Part shown: piece by piece, positions 1 to 4,327 of the stretch | How positions within the stretch are numbered: the first letter of the stretch is position 1 | How the letters are laid out: each line of letters starts with the position of its first letter | Source: CAHJXF01 sp964657795 | GTDB lineage: Bacteria > Pseudomonadota > Gammaproteobacteria > Burkholderiales > Burkholderiaceae_D | Direction: 5' to 3' | Length of the DNA: 6,324 nt | Assembly: GCA_964657795.1 (NCBI GenBank) | Contig: CAZZWS010000231.1 | Coordinates: forward strand, 1-6,324 | Notes under the pieces: model-generated | The model's input: the letters and a program-made list of their open reading frames with translations, nothing else | Databases searched by the model: none | What the model was told of the DNA's origin: nothing | Position numbers and translations under genes: made by a program

Positions 1-1
1 C

Positions 2-1648
2 GGCTTCTACTACGACTTCTCGTACAAGCGGCCCTTCACGCCCGAGGACCTCGTGGCCATCGAGAAGCGCATGACGGAGATCGTCAAGCGCGACCGGCCG
101 GTGAAGCGCGAAGAGTGGCAGCGCGACGACGCGGTCGCGTTCTTCAAGTCGATCGGCGAGGACTACAAGGCCGAGATCATCGGCGCGATCCCTGCCGACC
201 AGACCATCTCGCTGTACCGGCAGGGCGATTTCATCGACCTGTGCCGCGGCCCGCACGTGCCGTCGACCGGCAAGCTCAAGGTCTTCAAGCTGATGAAGGT
301 CGCCGGCGCCTACTGGCGTGGCGACTCGAACAACGAGATGCTCCAGCGCATCTACGGCACGGCCTGGGCGACCAAGGAAGAGCAGGAGCAATACCTGTTC
401 ATGCTCGAGGAAGCGGAGAAGCGCGACCATCGCAAGCTCGGCAAGCAACTCGACCTGTTCCACATGCAGGACGAGGCGCCGGGGCTGATCTTCTGGCATC
501 CGAAGGGCTGGGCCATCTGGCAGCAGGTCGAGAAGTACATGCGCGCCGTGTACCAGGACAACGGCTACCAGGAAGTGAAGGGTCCGCAGATCCTCGACCG
601 CGCGCTGTGGGAGAAGACCGGGCACTGGGAGAACTACAAGGACGCGATGTTCACGACCGAGTCGGAGAATCGTGCCTATGCGCTGAAGCCGATGAACTGT
701 CCCGGCCACGTGCAGATCTTCAACACCGGCATCCGCAGTTATCGCGACCTGCCGCTGCGTTACGGCGAGTTCGGCCAGTGCCATCGCAACGAGCCGTCGG
801 GCAGCCTGCACGGGATCATGCGCGTGCGCGGCTTCACGCAGGACGACGGCCACATCTTCTGCACCGAGGACCAGATCCTCGAGGAATGCGTCGCCTACAC
901 GGCGCTGCTGAAGAAGGTTTACGCGGACTTCGGCTTCAGCGACATCATCTACAAGGTGGCGCTGCGGCCCGAGAAGCGGATCGGCTCCGACGAGGTGTGG
1001 GACAAGGCCGAAACCGCACTGATGGAGTCGCTGCGCGTGTCGGGCTGCGAGTTCACGCTGGCGCCCGGCGACGGGGCGTTCTACGGACCGAAGATCGAAT
1101 ACACGCTGCGCGACTCGCTCGGCCGCCAGTGGCAATGCGGCACGATGCAGGTCGACTTCTCGATGCCCGGTCGCCTCGGCGCCGAGTACGTGGCCGAAGA
1201 CAACACCCGCAAGGTGCCGGTGATGCTGCACCGGGCGATCGTCGGTTCGATGGAACGCTTCATCGGGATGCTGCTGGAACACTTCGGTGGCGCGATGCCG
1301 GCGTGGCTGGCGCCGGTGCAGGTGGTCGTCTGCAACATCTCGGACGCCCAATCGGTCTACGCCAAAAGCGTCGCGTTAACGCTGCAGAAACAAGGCTTTA
1401 GGGTGCATGCGGATTTGCGAAACGAGAAGATCACGTATAAAATCAGGGAGCACAGCGTCCAGAAACTGCCTTACATCCTCGTCATCGGCGACAAGGAAAT
1501 GCAGGCCGGTACGGTCGCGGTGCGTGGGCGCGGCGGCGTCGATCTCGGGGTCATGCCGCACGAGGACTTCGGTCGGCGTCTCGCCGACGAGGTTGTCGCG
1601 CGCCTTGCGGTGGATGCTGCTGCACCGGCGCCCGCAACGACTCATTGA
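2..1648 (+). CDS. thrS: Threonyl-tRNA synthetase, 5'-truncated by window edge
   Basis: This class II aminoacyl-tRNA synthetase charges tRNA-Thr with threonine in the cytoplasm. The frame is open from base 2 to the TGA at 1646–1648 and gives 548 residues. E. coli ThrRS has 642, so roughly 90 N-terminal residues (TGS domain and start of the editing domain) lie outside the window; the GTG at 53 is internal, not the start. The remaining editing-domain motif CRGPH is present (Cys at 242, His at 254). The catalytic core has the family zinc ligands: Cys at 698 in MNCPGH, His at 851 in DDGHIFC and His at 1229 in MLHRA. Motif 2 is CHRNEPSGSLHG and motif 3 is HRAIVGSMERFIG. The anticodon-binding domain starts near 1306 (WLAPVQVVV) and includes DLRNEKI. 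A short Ala/Pro-rich tail ends the protein. Codons 1361–1480 are unlike the rest of the gene (separate entry). infC follows after 108 nt, the usual proteobacterial order. Confidence 0.97.
   Translation, partial: GFYYDFSYKRPFTPEDLVAIEKRMTEIVKRDRPVKREEWQRDDAVAFFKSIGEDYKAEIIGAIPADQTISLYRQGDFIDLCRGPHVPSTGKLKVFKLMKVAGAYWRGDSNNEMLQRIYGTAWATKEEQEQYLFMLEEAEKRDHRKLGKQLDLFHMQDEAPGLIFWHPKGWAIWQQVEKYMRAVYQDNGYQEVKGPQILDRALWEKTGHWENYKDAMFTTESENRAYALKPMNCPGHVQIFNTGIRSYRDLPLRYGEFGQCHRNEPSGSLHGIMRVRGFTQDDGHIFCTEDQILEECVAYTALLKKVYADFGFSDIIYKVALRPEKRIGSDEVWDKAETALMESLRVSGCEFTLAPGDGAFYGPKIEYTLRDSLGRQWQCGTMQVDFSMPGRLGAEYVAEDNTRKVPVMLHRAIVGSMERFIGMLLEHFGGAMPAWLAPVQVVVCNISDAQSVYAKSVALTLQKQGFRVHADLRNEKITYKIREHSVQKLPYILVIGDKEMQAGTVAVRGRGGVDLGVMPHEDFGRRLADEVVARLAVDAAAPAPATTH
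1361..1480 (+). other. Low-G+C, atypical-codon patch inside thrS
   Basis: By hand count this 120-nt stretch is about 50% G+C (60 of 120), against about 63% for thrS bases 541–660. It is rich in codons that are rare elsewhere in the window: TTA, TTT, TTG, AGG twice, CGA, CAA, TAT and several AAA. The encoded protein still matches the ThrRS anticodon-binding domain (HADLRNEKITYKIREH), so the frame is functional. Possible causes are constraint from an overlapping promoter, homologous replacement from a lower-G+C relative, or an assembly chimera. The sequence alone does not separate these. Confidence 0.6.
1415..1443 (+). promoter_or_regulatory. Possible sigma70-type promoter within thrS, driving infC
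   Basis: TTGCGA at 1415–1420 (four of six matches to TTGACA) is followed after 17 nt by TAAAAT at 1438–1443 (five of six matches to TATAAT). It lies in the unusually A/T-rich patch at the 3' end of thrS. In E. coli, infC–rpmI–rplT is also transcribed from promoters within thrS, which makes an internal promoter plausible. A start near 1450 would give an infC leader of about 300 nt. The call is by eye; matches of this quality can occur by chance. Confidence 0.35.
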
Positions 1649-1665
1649 TTGTGCCAAAGCGGGTT

Positions 1666-1712
1666 CCCAAGCGACGGGATGTAGCGTAAGCTGCACGCCC
1701 CGTCGCTCAGGG
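1666..1712 (+). promoter_or_regulatory. Long imperfect hairpin in the infC leader
   Basis: Three stacked helices can form. CCC 1666–1668 pairs with GGG 1710–1712. AGCGACGGG 1670–1678 pairs perfectly with CCCGTCGCT 1699–1707. TGTAGC 1680–1685 pairs with GCTGCA 1690–1695 (one G·U), closing a GTAA loop (GNRA type). That is 18 pairs with two small internal loops. It starts 18 nt after the thrS stop and ends 33 nt before the infC ribosome binding site. No T-run follows, so it does not look like an intrinsic terminator. A smaller hairpin, GGGTA 1710–1714 with TACCC 1723–1727, would compete for the GGG. Role unknown; control of infC or mRNA processing are possibilities. Confidence 0.55.
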
Positions 1713-1745
1713 TATCCGCTTTTACCCGGGCATTCGATCAACAAC

Positions 1746-1759
1746 GGAGATCCGCAATC
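1746..1759 (+). promoter_or_regulatory. infC ribosome binding site and ATC start codon
   Basis: GGAGA at 1746–1750 lies 6 nt upstream of ATC at 1757–1759. This decides the infC start: between the in-frame TAG at 1682 and the ATG at 1874 there is no in-frame ATG, GTG or TTG. Confidence 0.85.
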
Positions 1760-2281
1760 GCTACAGACAAATCGCAGCATCGCCTGAACGGCGAAATCAA
1801 TGCGCCTGAAATACGCCTGGTCGGCATCGACAACGAACCGCTCGGCGTCGTCTCGCTGGCGGACGCGGTCCGGATGTCGGAAGAAGCCGAAGTGGATCTG
1901 GTCGAGATCGCACCGCAGGCCGTCCCCCCGGTCTGCCGTCTGATGGACTACGGCAAGTTCAAGTACCAGGAACAGAAGAAGGCGCATGACGCGCGGTTGA
2001 AGCAGAAGATCATCCAGGTCAAGGAAGTGAAGTTCCGGCCGGGCACCGACGACGGCGACTACAACATCAAGGTGCGCAACCTGACGCGCTTCCTGGAAGA
2101 AGGCGACAAGACCAAGGTCACGTTGCGCTTCCGCGGTCGCGAGATGGCGCACCAGGACATCGGGATGCGGCTGCTGGAGAAGGTCAAGGCGGATCTGGAG
2201 CCGGTCGGCATCGTCGAACAGTTCCCCAAGATGGAAGGCCGTCAGATGATCATGGTCATCGGGCCGAAGAAGAAGAAATAA
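1757..2281 (+). CDS. infC: Translation initiation factor IF-3, ATC start
   Basis: IF-3 binds the 30S subunit, prevents premature joining with 50S and rejects non-canonical start codons and wrong initiator tRNA. From the ATC at 1757 the product is 174 residues, close to the family norm (180 in E. coli). The first ATG, at 1874, would remove 39 residues and most of the N-terminal domain, including the conserved stretch TDKSQHRLNGEINAPEIRLV. The IF-3 signature RLMDYGKFKYQEQ falls at about residues 61–73. The basic linker leads to the C-terminal 30S-binding domain from about residue 83 (VKEVKFRPG, ending GPKKKK). E. coli infC starts with AUU and IF-3 represses its own translation by discriminating against that codon; the ATC here suggests the same autoregulation, which is inference. 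The stop is TAA, and rpmI follows after 209 nt. Confidence 0.95.
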   Translation: MATDKSQHRLNGEINAPEIRLVGIDNEPLGVVSLADAVRMSEEAEVDLVEIAPQAVPPVCRLMDYGKFKYQEQKKAHDARLKQKIIQVKEVKFRPGTDDGDYNIKVRNLTRFLEEGDKTKVTLRFRGREMAHQDIGMRLLEKVKADLEPVGIVEQFPKMEGRQMIMVIGPKKKK

Positions 2282-2287
2282 CGAAGA

Positions 2288-2309
2288 GAGCGGCGCGAGC
2301 CGCTCATTT
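2288..2309 (+). terminator. Small GC hairpin after infC, weak terminator or attenuator
   Basis: GAGCGGC 2288–2294 pairs perfectly with GCCGCTC 2299–2305 around a GCGA loop, starting 6 nt after the infC stop. It is followed by ATTT (2306–2309), too few T residues for a strong intrinsic terminator. Since rpmI and rplT lack another clear promoter, it more likely limits read-through or marks an mRNA end or processing point. The function is inferred. Confidence 0.4.
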
Positions 2310-2311
2310 CA

Positions 2312-2392
2312 TGTCATCCCGGCGAAGGCCGGGATCCAATTGGTTGCTTAGTCAACCAAAGCAATTGGGCCCCGGCCTGCGCCGGGGTGACA
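2312..2392. repeat. 81-nt imperfect palindrome, dispersed intergenic repeat type
   Basis: Two 31-nt arms, 2312–2342 and 2362–2392, are inverted copies of one another: 27 Watson-Crick pairs, two G·T pairs and two mismatches, around a 19-nt loop. The arms begin TGTCATCCCGGCG and end CGCCGGGGTGACA. The loop side holds a second, competing stem, TTGGTTG 2340–2346 with CAACCAA 2353–2359. Palindromes with a core like TCATCCCGGCG…GCCGGGATCCA are common between genes in many proteobacterial genomes; this is from memory and the copy number in this genome cannot be seen here. In mRNA it would make a very stable stem between infC and rpmI. An ATG at 2311 reads through it into the rpmI frame, but that extension is spurious. 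Confidence 0.8.
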
Positions 2393-2490
2393 AAGTGGTG
2401 GGTGACCTCGTGTCACCGAAAACAAGTGCCATCGGGTTTCCAAGCGTCGCGTGGTGCGACCACCCTCCGGCATCCAAGAGTGGAGTAGTC
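2393..2490 (+). promoter_or_regulatory. rpmI leader with two small hairpins
   Basis: This 98-nt stretch upstream of rpmI has no gene. GGTGAC 2401–2406 pairs with GTCACC 2412–2417, and GTGGT 2451–2455 pairs with ACCAC 2459–2463. GGAG at 2482–2485, 5 nt before the ATG, is the rpmI ribosome binding site. In E. coli, L20 represses rpmI–rplT by binding mRNA structures upstream of and around the rpmI start. This is the equivalent place, but I cannot recognise an L20 site by eye, so an operator role is only a suggestion from position. Confidence 0.35.
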
Positions 2491-2688
2491 ATGCCCAAGA
2501 TGAAGACGAAAAAAAGCGCTGCGAAGCGCTTCGTGGTGCGGGCAGGCGGCAGCGTCAAACGCGGCCAGGCCTTCAAGCGCCACATCCTCACCAAGAAGAC
2601 CACCAAGACCAAGCGCCAGCTCCGTGGCTCGACGGCCGTTCATGAATCCAACATGAACAGTGTCCGCGCCATGATGCCGTACGCCTGA
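2491..2688 (+). CDS. rpmI: Large-subunit ribosomal protein bL35
   Basis: This small, very basic 50S protein of 65 residues has the typical family length and needs no domain subdivision. The N-terminus MPKMKTKKSAAKRF is the classic L35 opening. The middle, GQAFKRHILTKKTTKTKR, and the C-terminus, SVRAMMPYA, follow the betaproteobacterial pattern. The start at 2491 is fixed by these family residues and by GGAG 5 nt upstream; the in-frame ATG at 2311 would add 60 residues translated from a palindromic repeat and is rejected. The early codons include a run of seven A (2509–2515) encoding Lys-Lys. rplT follows after 27 nt, so the two are surely cotranscribed. Confidence 0.96.
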   Translation: MPKMKTKKSAAKRFVVRAGGSVKRGQAFKRHILTKKTTKTKRQLRGSTAVHESNMNSVRAMMPYA

Positions 2689-2715
2689 TCCACAACCGAC
2701 CAAAGGAGAACACAC

Positions 2716-3090
2716 ATGCCTCGCGTCAAACGTGGAGTCACCGCGCACGCCCGCCATAAAAAGGTCCTCGACGCCGCCAAGGGTTTCCGCGGCCGCCGCA
2801 GCACCGTCTTCCGCATCGCCAAGGAAGCGGTCATGCGCGCCGGGCAGTACGCCTATCGCGACCGTCGCAACAAGAAGCGCGTGTTCCGCGCGCTCTGGAT
2901 CACCCGCATCAACGCGGCCTGCCGCGAGCACGACATGACCTACAGCGTGTTCATCGCCGGCCTCAAGAAGGCCTCGATCGAACTCGATCGCAAGGTCCTC
3001 GCCGACATGGCCGTGATGGACAAGCCGGCGTTCGCGGCCATCGTCCATCAGGTCAAGTCGCTGGTCGGCGAGCCGGCTGCCGCGGCCTGA
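2716..3090 (+). CDS. rplT: Large-subunit ribosomal protein bL20
   Basis: bL20 binds 23S rRNA and is essential for early 50S assembly. In E. coli and B. subtilis it also represses its own operon by binding the mRNA. The product is 124 residues, slightly longer than E. coli L20 (118) because of an Ala-rich end (EPAAAA). The N-terminal half is the long basic RNA-binding arm (MPRVKRGVTAHARHKKVL, then GFRGRRSTVFRIAKEA). The globular C-terminal part contains RALWITRINAACRE and YSVFIAGLKKA. The start is well supported: AAGGAGA at 2703–2709 lies 6 nt upstream, the best ribosome binding site in the window, as expected for a highly expressed gene. It sits 27 nt after rpmI and 118 nt before pheS. Confidence 0.97.
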   Translation: MPRVKRGVTAHARHKKVLDAAKGFRGRRSTVFRIAKEAVMRAGQYAYRDRRNKKRVFRALWITRINAACREHDMTYSVFIAGLKKASIELDRKVLADMAVMDKPAFAAIVHQVKSLVGEPAAAA

Positions 3091-3101
3091 CGAACCCGCA
3101 G

Positions 3102-3150
3102 GCCGCGCGAGCGGCGCGCGTGATGAACGGGGCCGAATGGCCCCGTTCAT
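3102..3150 (+). terminator. Tandem hairpins between rplT and pheS, possible terminator or attenuator
   Basis: A small stem, GCCGC 3102–3106 with GCGGC 3111–3115 around a GCGA loop, is followed by a perfect 12-bp stem: ATGAACGGGGCC 3123–3134 pairs with GGCCCCGTTCAT 3139–3150 around GAAT. The next bases (GTTCCTGGG) are not a real T-run, so this is at best a weak or Rho-assisted terminator. Its place, 33 nt after rplT and 58 nt before pheS, fits partial termination that would set the ratio of ribosomal protein to synthetase transcripts. No Phe-rich leader peptide like enterobacterial pheM is visible in the spacer. Confidence 0.5.
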
Positions 3151-3208
3151 GTTCCTGGGCTCTCCACATCATCGTCACCGCTCCTGTGCATCTTTCCATC
3201 TCAAGGCC

Positions 3209-4288
3209 ATGACCGATCCGATCGAGCCGCTGCCGCATGACCTCGACGCGCTCGTGGCCGACGCGCGTGCGCGCTTCGCCGCCGCGATCGACGGCACGGC
3301 CCTCGAGAACGAGAAGGCCCGGTTCGTCGGCAAGACCGGCGCGATCACCGAGCTGCTGAAGGGTCTCGGCAAGCTCGATCCCGCGCAGAAGAAGTCCGAA
3401 GGCGCGCGCATCAATGTCGCGAAGGCCGCGATCGAGGCGTCGCTGACGGCACGTCGCGAAGCCCTCGCCAACGAGCAGCTCGCAGCCAAGCTCTCGGCCG
3501 AGGCCATCGACGTCACGTTGCCCGGGCGCGGATCGGCGATCGGCGGTATCCATCCGGTACGCCGCACGTGGCGTCGCATCGAGGAGATCTTCCGTTCGAT
3601 CGGCTTCGACGTCGCCGACGGGCCGGAGATCGAGACCGACTGGATGAGCTTCACCGCGCTGAACAACCCGGAGAACCATCCGGCGCGTTCGATGCAGGAC
3701 ACGTTCTACGTCGACATGAACGATGCCGACGGACGACCGCTGAACCTGCGGCCGCACACGAGCCCGATGCAGGTCCGCTACGCGCGCATGCACGCCGCCG
3801 ACGTGCTCGCGGGGTCGACGGAAGCAGGGTCGACGACCGACATCCGCGTCATCGCGCCCGGCCGCACCTATCGCATCGACAGCGACGCGACGCATTCGCC
3901 GATGTTCCATCAGGTCGAAGGCCTGTGGCTGGGCGAGAACATCTCGTTCGCCGACCTGAAGGGCGTGTACACCGCGTTCCTCAACGCGTTCTTCGAGACC
4001 GATGCGCTGTCGGTCCGCTTTCGTCCTTCGTACTTCCCGTTCACCGAGCCGTCGGCGGAGATCGACATGCGCTTCGAGTCCGGTCCACTCGCCGGTCGCT
4101 GGCTCGAGATCTCCGGCTCCGGCCAGGTCCATCCGCAGGTCGTGGCCAACTTCGGCCTCGATCCGGCGCGTCACATCGGCTTCGCGTTCGGGAGCGGCAT
4201 CGAGCGGCTCGCCATGCTGCGTTATGGCATCGACGACCTGCGGCTGTTCTACGAAGGCGACCTGCGCTTTCTCGAACAGTTTCGATGA
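3209..4288 (+). CDS. pheS: Phenylalanyl-tRNA synthetase alpha subunit
   Basis: PheS is the catalytic subunit of the cytoplasmic (αβ)2 PheRS, which charges tRNA-Phe. From the ATG at 3209 the product has 359 residues, longer than E. coli PheS (327). The N-terminal coiled-coil arm (about residues 1–95) precedes the class II core. Family motifs seen are GPEIETDW (from residue 138), NHPARSMQDTFY, HTSPMQVRYARM (183–194), the motif 2 region IAPGRTYRIDSDATHSPMFHQ, RPSYFPFTEPS, and motif 3 AFGSGIERLAMLRYG (326–340). Ala326 matches E. coli Ala294 in the Phe pocket. Between ARM and IRVIAPG there are 17 residues where E. coli has 6; this insertion contains a DNA repeat also found in pheT. The start is only moderately certain: AAGG ends just 2 nt before the ATG, and in-frame ATGs at 3137 and 3149 lie within a hairpin without a binding site. 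pheT follows after 39 nt. Confidence 0.95.
   Translation: MTDPIEPLPHDLDALVADARARFAAAIDGTALENEKARFVGKTGAITELLKGLGKLDPAQKKSEGARINVAKAAIEASLTARREALANEQLAAKLSAEAIDVTLPGRGSAIGGIHPVRRTWRRIEEIFRSIGFDVADGPEIETDWMSFTALNNPENHPARSMQDTFYVDMNDADGRPLNLRPHTSPMQVRYARMHAADVLAGSTEAGSTTDIRVIAPGRTYRIDSDATHSPMFHQVEGLWLGENISFADLKGVYTAFLNAFFETDALSVRFRPSYFPFTEPSAEIDMRFESGPLAGRWLEISGSGQVHPQVVANFGLDPARHIGFAFGSGIERLAMLRYGIDDLRLFYEGDLRFLEQFR
3811..3833 (+). repeat. 23-nt element (15-nt repeat unit), copy 1, inside pheS
   Basis: GGGTCGA occurs at 3812–3818 and again at 3827–3833, separated by CGGAAGCA, so the period is 15 nt and about one and a half units are present. The same arrangement with only two changed bases occurs at 5273–5295 in pheT. 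Here it is read as GSTEAGST, within an apparent 11-residue insertion of PheS just before motif 2. It looks like a short dispersed or tandem-prone repeat tolerated in a surface loop; its wider distribution cannot be seen from this window. Confidence 0.65.
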
Positions 4289-4327
4289 CGTCCGTCGCGT
4301 CCTGACGCAGACCTTTACCGCCCAAGC

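Noticed and set aside
1376..2152. 258-codon open frame on the − strand across thrS and infC
   Set aside because: It is antisense to two conserved genes and spans their spacer, with no recognisable protein family; the length is explained by codon bias.
2311..2490. N-terminal extension of rpmI from the ATG at 2311
   Set aside because: The added 60 residues translate the palindromic repeat. L35 begins at MPKMKTKK, and a ribosome binding site precedes 2491.
2509..2515. Seven-A run in rpmI as a programmed frameshift site
   Set aside because: The zero frame reads AAA AAA AGC, not the A AAA AAG arrangement, and the L35 protein is complete without any shift.
3137..3208. Upstream in-frame starts for pheS at 3137 and 3149
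   Set aside because: Both lie in the 12-bp hairpin, have no ribosome binding site and would add a His-rich stretch not typical of PheS. The frame is also not Phe-rich enough for a leader peptide.
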